A stretch of 64,000 bases of DNA. Origin: Icerya purchasi. Its lineage: Eukaryota > Arthropoda > Insecta > Hemiptera > Monophlebidae. The notes under the pieces are model-generated. The model made no database searches. It saw only the letters and a program-made list of their open reading frames with translations, and was not told the origin of the DNA. Positions 40,742 through 51,600 of this stretch are shown piece by piece; position 1 is the stretch's first letter; the number at the start of each line of letters is the position of its first letter. The stretch lies in assembly GCA_039619475.1 (NCBI GenBank), contig CM077116.1:30701183-30765182 (forward strand), in the 5' to 3' direction. The translations under genes were made by a program, and so were the position numbers.

Positions 40742-40990
40742 GTGATTAATATGCGTAATAAACGAAACAGGGGAAAAGCCCACCTTTCAAAATTACACAC
40801 TTGCTACGAATTTACATCGCTGATTGATGACACGTTTTTCCTCTTCGTCGTTCTCCGTTTTATTTTTTTCCTAGCTTTTGCTATTTTTCGGTAATCTTTT
40901 TGCCGGCGGGCTCGCATTACCCTAATCCGGCCAAGAACTCTGATTAAATTAAGTTCCACGCGGCCCCGGCTTTTCGACTACTGTCTTCCA

Positions 40991-41330
40991 TCCTAGTGCT
41001 TTGCCGAATCTAGTACCCTAGTGCTTTGCCGAATCTAGTACCCTAGTGCTTTGCCGAATCTAGTACCCTAGTGCTTTGCCGAATCTAGTACCCTAGTGCT
41101 TTGCCGAATCTAGTACCCTAGTGCTTTGCCGAATCTAGTACCCTAGTGCTTTGCCGAATCTAGTACCCTAGTGCTTTGCCGAATCTAGTACCCTAGTGCT
41201 TTGCCGAATCTAGTACCCTAGTGCTTTGCCGAATCTAGTACCCTAGTGCTTTGCCGAATCTAGTACCCTAGTGCTTTGCCGAATCTAGTACCCTAGTGCT
41301 TTGCCGAATCTAGTACCCTAGTGCTTTGCC
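40991..41330. repeat. 25-bp minisatellite, 13.6 near-identical copies
   Basis: The unit is CCCTAGTGCTTTGCCGAATC plus TAGTA. It repeats every 25 bp (starts at 40991, 41016, 41041, 41066 and so on) with essentially no divergence except the first base of the first copy. It begins about 250 bp after the exon 40645-40741. The homogeneity suggests recent expansion. Confidence 0.98.
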
Positions 41331-42931
41331 TTTTTCCCGGTACAGTGTCGTTCTTGCATACTTTGTCTGCTTTCATTTTCGCGGTTAATGTTAACTCATT
41401 TACAGCGGGGTTCATCAGAATTAACCGAAAATTCGTGTCACGATTTTCAACGATGACAGTTTACAAAACATATTCCCTGCGACTTATGTTGTTCTACTCT
41501 CAATGTTAGCTGACCGGACCCCGTGCTAGTGTAAACGACAGACTGGGAAAAAGAAAAAAGAAAAAATCTCGATATTTAAATGCTGATTGGCAGGTAGAAA
41601 TAAACTGGCCGAGAACGGTGTTTTAATTAGTGTGTGAGAAATCTCTTCTAGACAATATCTCAATATTTTTCAATATAAATACGGTGAAAATCGGCTATAG
41701 CAACGTATTTCAGAGACAAGCATTGGCTGAAACCGGCAAAATTCCATAAAACCACATATTAATTAATCTCTCTATCGGTTTTAATTGTTCACGTAGATAG
41801 TTATCGCTTATCTGACGATCGAATGGTTTTTGCGAATAAATTTAATAGAAAAAAGAAAAAAACAAAACTGCTGTAAAAAAAAAATTTGTACCGAATGGAA
41901 CAGATATACATTGTTATTCTTCGTTCTAGTTGCGTTACTGATTAACGTATTTTAAAGACTTCTGGTTACGTTACTGATTAACGTACTTTAAAAGCTTGAT
42001 ATAAATTTGACGGAATTGACGAAAAGTTACGTTGTTATAGTCGGAAAAAGCTATACTGCTCATCTGATTATATATAACGAGAAAATTGAAAATTATAAAT
42101 TTCTACAAAATAGGGAATAATTGTACTGCATGGTGATTTTTTTTTCTCTTTTTCAAACTTGTTTTATATTGATTTTGGGTTTTATAGTAATTTGGAATAA
42201 TAAAAAAAAAATGAATTAAAAGTATTTTTTATACTACTTAGAAACACGTTTTCGGGCGGATCTTCAGCTTTAGCAATTTACATCATATACGCAAAACCGA
42301 ATAAATATTGCGAATAAAATATAAAAGTTTAAAACACCAACATGAAATGGAGAATGCGTCGCGAGAGTTCAAATAAAAGCCAAACATTTTTAATTTGTTT
42401 TATACTCGTATCGTATTTTTATTCCAAATTACTGTATTCGCATATATTTAACAAACAGTATAGTGATAAACAATTCTATTAGGTTTCATTTTTTCACGAT
42501 TGTGTGCGCACTCAAAAAAAATTCGTTTAGAATTCAAAAATGTTTGTAGCTACGATTTTTTAAATAAATGAGATTATTCGTCCCTTAATCGGTGAAAAAA
42601 AAAAAAAAAGAAAATCATTTTATAAAGCACTTTACGTAAATTTTATAACAGAGTGTGACTGTACGGGTAAATCTTGGAAAAAATCAAAGTACTTTTTACC
42701 CGATATATCGGAAATGACGACAAATCGGTTTTAACAACCAAATTATTTATTACCCCTCTTTTTTTCTTCTTTTTTTTTTTTGCTTTCTCGTATGTCACAT
42801 AGTCAATAAATAAAGTCCTAAAAAAGCTGAAAAAAAAATGCGAACCAATCAAAATTGTTATAACCGATTTGCACCTTATGCATTTTTTTAACTAACTAAA
42901 AGAGTGTTATTTTTAGAGTTTAATTAGAGGT
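41331..42931. other. AT-rich DNA, no gene seen
   Basis: An imperfect tandem duplication of about 33 bp (GTTACTGATTAACGTA core) lies at 41929-41997. Poly-A and poly-T tracts are frequent. No exon could be supported. Confidence 0.4.
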
Positions 42932-43128
42932 CACATGCCTAGTTATTCAAGTCTCCCCCCCCCCGGTTTACCCAACCGGAAATAATTAGTTATCGGAAAA
43001 ATCTGTGAAAATAAAGGCGACCGAGAGAAGGGAACTGGCCTCCCAGTATTCTCATCAGATCCATTAGGCTTAGTACATTATGAAAAGCTTAATTCCACAA
43101 TCCATGATACCCCTTATCAAGGGTATGG
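42932..43128 (+). mobile_element. Degenerate copy of SINE A
   Basis: It aligns by eye with the reverse complement of the SINE at 62561-62804. Shared blocks are GGTTTACCC, AAATAAAGGCGACCGAGAGA (compare AAGTAAAGGAGGCCGAGAGA), GGAACTGGCCTCC, TTAGTACATTAT and the 3' end CTTATCAAGGG. The tRNA-like head is largely lost or decayed and replaced by a C-run. Confidence 0.75.
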
Positions 43129-43468
43129 GGCTTATTATATATTATCGTGATGTACTATTTGTTTTTGCGTGATTATTAAAACGTGATCGTTAATTTCTTA
43201 GTATCTTTTCTAACCTTTTAAAAGTGCATTTAATCTTTCGCGTTGGTCTTATATTTAACGTGTTACATTGGCAGTTAATATCGAGTACACATATTTTTCT
43301 TTACAACTTAATTTCCGGTTTTATTTACTGCCCATTCGCAAAGACAACCAAATTAATCGCTTGCAGTCTTTTCAAAATTTGCTCACTTAACTACCGCTGT
43401 GTGTAAAATGCCTGTTTTGGATGCTTAAGTTATTGACACGATTGTCTTCGTTTATGTGCTGTAACACT

Positions 43469-43526
<58 letters not shown>

Positions 43527-45999
43527 AACTGTCTTAACTTTTCCGCGATTAGGTAAAATCCAATAAAATAATTTAAAAAATAAAATAAAAAAAAAAAAAA
43601 AAAAAGAAGGCGGGCGCTTCCCTAAATTACGTGAATGCGTTGTAAATTAAATTATTAGCTATTTATTCCCTATTTTTCTCGCTAATTAGATAATTTAACG
43701 ATATTTTGGCGTTACGTCTAAGATGCTGGTTAGTTGGTATCATTCGAAGAGACTGACGTAGTGGAGTTCCCTAAATTTCGTGGAAACGGAAGCGGAGAAA
43801 ATGACGTCCTGATAAATATTTCCACTAACGACACTGTACCGAAACGGTTATAATTACTCGCGATAATCGATCTTTTCGTTTATAATAAAATACCTTTCTT
43901 TTTTCTTTTTTCTTTTTTTCCCCCCGTTCTTCAAGCGGGTGAATAATAATTTCTAAACGTACTCTCCGAGAAATAGTTTTCGAGAAAGATTAACCGCGCT
44001 CTCGGCTAATTTTGCGTTTTCAAAGAAACATAATCACGGAATGATTTCTTTTTTCTTTTTTCTTTTTTCTTTTTTCAGCAGCGTCGTCACCACCACTACG
44101 ATAGTTAATTTTCGTAATTAATTTAATTTATCGCGAGCATGTTAATCGCTCTAAATTCTTCGATGACAGTAATACGGACTTTACCGATAACGCTTTAAAA
44201 ATATCTTCTATACCCTTTACAATTCGCGCGAAACTATCGCTGTACGTGTTTATATGTTTATATGTTTATATTTAAAAAGTACACCTGTTTACCTGCGGAA
44301 ACGAATTCAGCTAGGCATTTCGGCATTCCAGTTGATTTTTTTCGGACAATCTGAAGCCATGTTTGAAACTGACCGTCTGTTCCTGTTTGCAATGAATTTC
44401 CCGTTGTAACACACTTCTACCGACTAGGAACGAGAAGGCCCATTTTAAGTTTCCGATCAAATTCATATCCTTCGTCCTTTACCGATCAATACGAATTATC
44501 TATTCAATCGGCTCCTGATTCTTGGTTTCATAACTTTGCTTCTTTACGGCGCTCCATTACTACTACGATACTAGCGTCGGTTGTCCTGATCTCATTCCGG
44601 TTTTTCGCTGAGCGTCTTGCACCATCAGTGTTCAAATGTACTTTTGACTACGTTCTTGGTCTTTATAATTACTTCATGAATATTCCTACTCCTTATTTCC
44701 ATCTTTCTCTTTATTATTCCTCTTCTTGGTCACCGATGATGTTGGATCGTGTAACACCGATATAACCTACTGTAATTTCCGCCGGACGGACACGGGTCGA
44801 TTTTGTTGGGACCGAGTAAAGAAAATGTATCGAATAAACCGTTTTTTTTTTTTTGGAATTAATGTAAAAACTCTTACTCTGACGTGACCCAAGGTAATTT
44901 ATCGCCAATCCAATAAAATCATCACCGGATTGTTCACTAAGCGTAATTTTATTCAGTACTTGTCCATTATGCACGAATAACAGCATCACTTGAACTATTT
45001 TTGAACAATTATTATTCGTTTGGTCGGCTTAACGACTACTGTCAACGAGAATGGTAAATATCTTAACATGAATTTTTTCGCTATTCCTTCCGGGACCGTA
45101 TAACACGTAGGGCGACGACAGTTCTTGAAAGAGAATTTTTTCCTCATTCGAACCTCGCGCCCGATGTTGATAGCGATCATTCAGCCAAAAATTCTCCTGG
45201 TCAAAATGGAAGAGAGTTCTCTAAAACCCGATGTGTATTATGAGTGTTTTTGCATCATTCGAGTTCGTTAGAACATTTTGTAAAGACGTTATCATTTTCT
45301 CTGAGCCTTCTATATTTTAACGTTATCAGGTCACGTAAAATGATAAGAAGCGGGTATTTTTTTTTATTCTTTACCCTTTAACAATCACCATATCGGCGAG
45401 ATACGACGCCTCTGGTCACGAACGGCAACAGTGCCATATTTGTTAAAGCTACAATTTTTAAGGGAAAAAAAACAAAAAAAAAACCAATCGTATCGCCTCG
45501 AAATTTGACAACGTGGTCTTATTTCGAGTGATGGGTTAACCAGAATAAAATTGTATTCACTGTTTGAGGAAACGAATAAATTAATTAAGAAGTAGTGCGT
45601 GTTTTAGCAGATAATTCGACAAAAACGATTAATTAACTTCACAAGAACAGCTGCATGATTCGGCCGGGAAGCAGGAAGCTAAGATGAAAACGAAAATAAG
45701 ACCAGTAGCTAAGACTAAAGTTTGAAATGAGGAGCTGATAAGAACAAAGCGAGGGCAGCTTGGGGAATGAACGGGTTTGAAAGATTTGAAAGAAAAAAAA
45801 TGATCTGTAAAGAATCTCAGGTGTAATCAATTACGCGGGGATAGGAGATTTATCGCCCCCTGTCCTTTAAAATTACAGTACAGCGTGAAATTAATTAGAA
45901 ATAGAATTTCGATCAAGCTGGGGTAAATATAAAAAAAAAATCAGATGTTGTCTGTGTTTGATTGTGGATAGTGTGTATTCCTGCGTTCATCCGAATCGG
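43129..45999. other. AT-rich DNA upstream of the LINE, no gene seen
   Basis: Contains (TA)n at 43474-43522, poly-A near 43587-43604 and TTTTTC repeats at 43898-43917 and 44047-44078. Open frames on the - strand have no motif. Confidence 0.45.
43474..43522. repeat. (TA)n microsatellite
   Basis: About 24 uninterrupted TA units. Confidence 0.95.
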
Positions 46000-46203
46000 G
46001 TAAGATCTTTCCATTTAAAATAATTCCGACAACTAGTTCTCTCTGATTTTAATCGGCGTTTATATTTATTATCTCCGCTACCATTTTGTTATCAGCAATC
46101 TTATCTTTCTTTTGATTTTGAGTAATTTTTTCTACTATTTATTTACCTATTTTTTTTCCCCATTTTCTTACAATTCTAGCTCACCGGAGTAGCTAGTACT
46201 TTA

Positions 46204-47700
46204 ATGAGTGCTACAAAGGGGGGGTCCCCAGGGGCCCCCGCCGCTAATAATAAACCAACTAAAGCCTCCTCGACAAGTAAGAATAGTTTACCGCTCGTTA
46301 TTGTTAATGACAGTAACAACAAACGCAAAACTTCAGAACCGTTATCTCCGTTATCAGCTGTACCCGAGAAAGAAATTAAACTAACAGCATCTAACGAGTC
46401 TAATTTAACCAATACTTCTTCAGAAAATATTTCGATTAATTTATTTCCTTCGAATCATGCAGGTCCGTTCTACGTACTAATTGAAAGCATTGACAAAAAC
46501 ATTACAGCTTTACATCCTTTAGCCATTGCTAAACGAATTTCCATAAACACCTATGGAATTAAGGAATTTACTTCAGCAGGTAGAAATAGGCTTAGACTAG
46601 AATTTAACTCTTTATTATCCGCAAACTCGTTTCTCCTATCGTCGTTACTTCAAGAAAATAACCTTCGGGGTTACATACCGAACAACTTAACACATCGATT
46701 CGGAGTAATTAGAAACATCGACACAAACATGACGGATGAAGACATTATTGAAGGATTGGAATCTTCTTGTACTATTAACGGCATTAAACGTATCAAAAAA
46801 AAAGTGTCTGATAAGTTAACTCCTTTGCCATTAATTGAAATCAAATTTCAAGGTTCTGCTTTACCTGAGTATGTATACGTCTATAGAATGAAATTTAACG
46901 TTGAACCGTGTATCCGGAGGCCCATGCTATGTTACAATTGTCTTCGCTATGGACACTCTAAAAACATATGCAAAAGTAAAGCTAGGTGTGCTAGATGCAC
47001 TGAAAATCATGATACCAACCTTTGCCCTGCTAATCCTTCATTTGCTATTTGTGTTTCATGTCACGGAGACCATTTAGCAACTGACCGCTCCTGTCCCGAA
47101 TATTCTAATCAACTACACATCAAAAAAATTATGGCTCATGAAAATGTATCCTTTAAAGAGGCAATAGAAATAAAAAAATCAAAAACCGTTACAAAAGCCC
47201 AAAGTTTCAGCTCGGCAATCACTGATAACTTTCCAACTCTTATTCATCCGACTTACAATCCTAACACACGGAATGTGTACCCCGTATCACGCAAACTAAA
47301 ACATGTACCTACAGCTAAACCTCCTTCATTTCCGTATATTAAGGCTGCTCATCCTTTCAGTGGAATCAAAAAATCTTATTCCCAACCTTTACCTCAGGAT
47401 TCTAGTAATTATAGTATCTCTTCATCTAATAGCAATTATGAACTTTCAAATAAAATTTGCGATACGGGTTCTCCTATGAGCAATCAAGGCAATATTAAGA
47501 AATCACATTCCGATCTGTTGTCGAATATTCATTCCAGTCTATCCGCCCTTCTACATGAAGAAAATATTATTATCTCTAATCCCTCCGAAATAAACTCGTG
47601 TATTGATCTTCTCCTTTCACATCTTAGAAAAAAACCCTCTGATGATGTTCAACAGACCTCTGCGGATTCTCCTCTTCCTATGGACTCAACAGTCGTATAA
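46204..47700 (+). CDS. LINE ORF1: nucleic-acid-binding Gag-like protein
   Basis: 498 codons starting MSATKGGSPGAPAANNKP. The N-terminus is Ser/Asn/Lys-rich and probably disordered. A middle region (about residues 90-235, with FYVLIESIDKNITALHPLAI) resembles the RRM-like part of I/Jockey-type ORF1 proteins. Three zinc knuckles follow from residue 243: CYNCLRYGHSKNIC, CARCTENHDTNLC and CVSCHGDHLATDRSC. The C-terminus is Ser-rich. ORF1 proteins of this type coat the element RNA and act as nucleic-acid chaperones in the retrotransposition particle. The ORF has no stop or frameshift. Its 3' end is overlapped by a third open frame that bridges to ORF2. Confidence 0.93.
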   Translation: MSATKGGSPGAPAANNKPTKASSTSKNSLPLVIVNDSNNKRKTSEPLSPLSAVPEKEIKLTASNESNLTNTSSENISINLFPSNHAGPFYVLIESIDKNITALHPLAIAKRISINTYGIKEFTSAGRNRLRLEFNSLLSANSFLLSSLLQENNLRGYIPNNLTHRFGVIRNIDTNMTDEDIIEGLESSCTINGIKRIKKKVSDKLTPLPLIEIKFQGSALPEYVYVYRMKFNVEPCIRRPMLCYNCLRYGHSKNICKSKARCARCTENHDTNLCPANPSFAICVSCHGDHLATDRSCPEYSNQLHIKKIMAHENVSFKEAIEIKKSKTVTKAQSFSSAITDNFPTLIHPTYNPNTRNVYPVSRKLKHVPTAKPPSFPYIKAAHPFSGIKKSYSQPLPQDSSNYSISSSNSNYELSNKICDTGSPMSNQGNIKKSHSDLLSNIHSSLSALLHEENIIISNPSEINSCIDLLLSHLRKKPSDDVQQTSADSPLPMDSTVV

Positions 47701-48697
47701 CTCCTTCATTACCAAATATCTTAACGTATCCACATTTTCAAAAAAAATTCACATCTTTGTTAATAAATCTACATCTTCTTTCTGTTTCCTCTTTTATATC
47801 ATTACGAATAAGTACGCGAAAAGGTCCTGGTACCTTAATCGCTTTATTCAGGTATTTTTATACTTCAGTATTAAACTGAACACAAGGATTATTAACATAG
47901 CTGTTTCCTTCTCTACTATTTTCTTATTTCCTTTCATCTTTGCTGGCTGCCTCTTTTGCAAACTTCCCTTTAATGGGATAGTGCGTAATAAAAAAGAACA
48001 GATCTTTACAGGCTTCTACCATCCCCGCTCTATACTTCCTTTAATTAGGCTTGCTGGTAGCAGAGGGCGATGGTATATATCACTAATTTTTAGTATAGCC
48101 AAGTCGGCGAAGACTTTTAATAAAAAGGAGCAGTTCTCCTTTATTGGCTTCTACCATCCCCTCTCTATACTTCCTTTAATTAGATTAGCTGGTAGCAGAG
48201 GGCGATGGTTTATAACATTACTGATTAACATAGCTAAGTCAGCAAGGATTCTATCTCTGTGCATTTACTATTTTCTCCTCATTGTTGTGACGATGTCAGT
48301 GAATTCGTTAAGAAAAAATAGACTACTTTCTATTATCCTCCACTGGCCATTTTGCACACTACCTTTTGATAGGTTAGTGAGTCGGCAAAAATGGCAGTTC
48401 TTCCTAAATGACTCAGCCCATCCCCTCTCTATACTTCCTTTAATTAGGTTAGCTGGTAGCAGAGGGCGACGGTTTACTCTACCTTTTTTTTTCGTTTTGT
48501 TTATTTTTTATCTTTTAAATTATTTTATTCCGCAGAGGTTTCTTTATTTCTTTTTCAACCTTATAAGTGAAAAATTTCAATGCCTATTTTATTTTTGTTT
48601 TTCTTCCCTAATCTCCCATTTTTTCCCTTCCTTACTCCCTTCATTTTATTTTCCCGTTCTTTCTTCTATGTCCATTCATTATGCTCTTGAATCTTAA
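47603..48697 (+). CDS. Bridging third-frame ORF between ORF1 and ORF2 (possible, unproven)
   Basis: An open frame of 364 codons (first ATG about 47642) fills the inter-ORF region. It overlaps the last ~100 nt of ORF1 and ends at a TAA 17 nt inside ORF2, so the three frames step 1, 2, 3 along the element. It contains three in-frame copies of HPxSILPLIRLAGSRGR, then a very hydrophobic F/L-rich tail. Differences between copies within RLA are all synonymous, while others change residues. The T-rich strand is poor in stops, so openness may be partly compositional. I know no LINE protein like this. It could be a real accessory ORF, a translation-coupling device or a by-product of the repeated RNA hairpin. 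Confidence 0.3.
   Translation: MIFSFHILEKNPLMMFNRPLRILLFLWTQQSYNSFITKYLNVSTFSKKIHIFVNKSTSSFCFLFYIITNKYAKRSWYLNRFIQVFLYFSIKLNTRIINIAVSFSTIFLFPFIFAGCLFCKLPFNGIVRNKKEQIFTGFYHPRSILPLIRLAGSRGRWYISLIFSIAKSAKTFNKKEQFSFIGFYHPLSILPLIRLAGSRGRWFITLLINIAKSARILSLCIYYFLLIVVTMSVNSLRKNRLLSIILHWPFCTLPFDRLVSRQKWQFFLNDSAHPLSILPLIRLAGSRGRRFTLPFFFVLFIFYLLNYFIPQRFLYFFFNLISEKFQCLFYFCFSSLISHFFPSLLPSFYFPVLSSMSIHYALES
48019..48472 (+). repeat. Three 55-nt hairpin repeats in the LINE inter-ORF region
   Basis: Copies lie at 48019-48073, 48154-48208 and 48418-48472, each exactly 55 nt. Each begins CCATCCCCTCT (or a variant) and ends AGAGGGCGATGG (or a variant). These ends can pair as an 11-bp stem with one bulged C, around a conserved loop containing CTTCCTTTAATTAG and TAGCTGGTAG. 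Spacings are 135 and 264 nt, both multiples of three. Copies 1 and 2 are parts of longer, roughly 135-nt duplicated units. Confidence 0.85.
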
Positions 48698-51600
48698 TAT
48701 TTTACAGTGGAACTGCCGTAGCTTGAGAACTAATAAAAATGTATTAGAGCACCTTTTACAACACTACAAAATTAGCATCGCTCTTCTTTCAGAAACCTGG
48801 CTTAAGAACTCCTCTGATGTTTCTGTTAAAGGATTTAATATAGTCAGGTCAGACCGAACTGATGGGTACGGAGGGTCAGCAATTTTAATTAGAAATGGTA
48901 TTCCGTTTTATTCTCATGACATTGTTCCTTCTCTTCCATCTGATCCATCCAATTCTAACTTTGTTCACGTCTCAATTCCTACTAAATATGCTCACTCCTT
49001 ACACCTTATATCTGCTTACATTCCTCCTAATTATAATCTTCACAGTTTTCCATTATCTTCTTTTTTTAACTCCCTTCCACATCCTTTTATAGTTGGAGGA
49101 GATTGGAATGCTCATTCTCCTCTTTGGGGTTGCTCTTCGAGTAACTCTAATGGCCTGGTCATTGAAGATGTCATTTCTGACTTTAATGTTATACTTTTAA
49201 ACGACCTTTCCCCTACTTATTTTAAAAATCAAACGATATATAGCTCCATTGATCTAACTTTCACTTCTCCCAACGTCGGCCTTAATTCTTCCTGGAAAAC
49301 CTTGGACAACACTTTTGGCAGTGATCATGTTCCTATACTTTTATCCCTCAATAATTTTCCTTTACCTTTATCCCATAAACCCCTTCAAGCTTGTCGTTGG
49401 AATCTTAACAAAACCAACTGGCTAAAATTTCGAAACACACTGGACTCATCTCTTTCTTGTATTCCTACAAATATAGATCCTGTTCAGTCGTATAACTCAT
49501 TCACACAGTTAATCAATTCAAGTTTGTCCTCCTCCTCTCCACTAATCAAATTTCCTAAAAATCCTAAGCACCTCACTGCTTCATCTATATGGTGGAATAA
49601 TGAATGCAAAGCCGCTTATGATGTCAGTATATCTGCCTTCAAAACCTTCCGAGCTTGTCCTTCGACTTCCAATCTTCTAATCTATAAACAAATGAATGCG
49701 AAGGCTAGATTTATTTTCAAATCAGCCAAAAAAGATTCCTGGAAAAAATTTTGTTCCTCTTTCTCCCGTAATACTCCCTTTTCTCAAATTTGGAGGATGG
49801 CTAGAGCTTTTAAAGTCTCCCGTTCTCATAATCCTATATCTTCCAATGTTCCATTGCAAAAGTTGATTCCTTTTTTAGACTCGATTTCTCCTTCGTATGT
49901 ACCCAGCTCGGAAGAACTTTTCCCTCCTTCATTTTCCAACGACTCCTCTCCTCATTTCCTCACCTTACCCTTCAACATTAATGAACTGCGTTATACATTA
50001 AACAATGCCAATGATACTTCCCCAGGGTTAGACGGTATACCTTATCGAGTTCTAAAAAATATGTCCAACCAATCTCTTCAAATTCTTCTTAATATTTTTA
50101 ATTCTATTTTATCCACTGGCTCTCTTCCTCCCTCTTGGAACTCCTTTGTGATTATTCCAGTCCCTAAAAAAGATCCTTCTTCCTTCCGTCCAATATCCCT
50201 TGCTCCGTGTCTAAGGAAAATTTTCGAAAGTATCCTAAATAGACGTCTTATTTGGTGGCTGGAAAGTAATAATTTACTTGCCAGTAACATGTTCGGTTTC
50301 CGACCTGGCCTTGGTCCCTCCGATTGCATTAGTCTCTTTATTTCGGACATTTATAATTCATTCTTAAATAAAAATTATACTTTAGCCGCATTTCTTGACA
50401 TTTCCAATGCTTTTAATAATGTTCATCTTCCTACCTTACAAAATAAAATGCTTTCTATTAATCTTCCATCTCAATTTATTTCAATTGTTATTAGGTTGTT
50501 CCAGAATCGTGCGATTCATCTTTCTACACCTCCTGACTCTACTTCCAGAACTGTATACAATGGTCTTCCACAGGGCTCCTGTTTAAGTCCTACGCTTTTC
50601 AATATATATATTCTTAATATAGCCTCCCTCCCGATAGGGTCGTCTTCCCTTTTCTTTGCTGATGACATCCTTCTATATTCCACTTCTCACGATCTTAGCT
50701 CTGCAAACGAAGAAATGAATAATTCCTTGTCATTATTAAATGATTCACTCTCAGATCTACACCTTTTTATTTCACCGTCTAAATCCGCTTGTATTAATTT
50801 TACTTATCGACCTTTTAATCCTTCCTTAATAAACCCTTCAGTAAATAACATTCCTATTCCCTTAGTTAAAAATTTTTGTTACCTTGGTCTGTTCCTAAAT
50901 AGTCGTCTCTCCTTTCTCGAGCACATTAACTATCTTCATATGTCGGTAAATAAAAGACTAAATCTCTTTAAATCTATTTCATCAACAAGGTGGGGAGGAG
51001 ATCCTAGTACCTTAATTATACTTTATAAATCTATAGTACGTTCCAAACTAGATTATTGTTCGTTTATCTATGGTAACTCCTCCAGATCTCTCCTTTGTAA
51101 ACTGGATCGGGTCCAGAATTGCTTCCTTCGTTTATGTCTAGGAGCCCTTAAATCAACTCCCATTCCTGCAATACATGCTGAATGCAATGTTCTCCCTTTA
51201 CCAATCCGTAGATCTCACTTGGGATATCGCTTTCTTTTAAAACGGCTTCCAGTTTCTTCCTCAAAACTTATTTCATCCTACTCCACCCTACTTCAGAATT
51301 GGCGATTCACTTCCAAAAAAATTCCCCTTCTTTCTCATATCTCAAATCGACTTGTTAAATTTCTTCCACAAATTATAATACATAATAAACTTCCTTACTT
51401 TTCCTTTCATTTTACAGACTTTCTCTTTCCTCCTAATCTATCTTTGTTGTCCACTTACTCTAAATCCCTTCCACAACCTAATCAAGATTTCCTTAACACT
51501 ATTAACTCTCTATTTCCTTTTCATTCTCTTCTTTATACTGATGGATCGAAGGGTCCTCACGGCGTTGGAGCATCCTTCCTATATGCTGTTCACAACTACT

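Noticed and set aside
40991..41330. CRISPR-like regular array
   Set aside because: The units are directly contiguous with no spacers, so it is a minisatellite in eukaryotic DNA.
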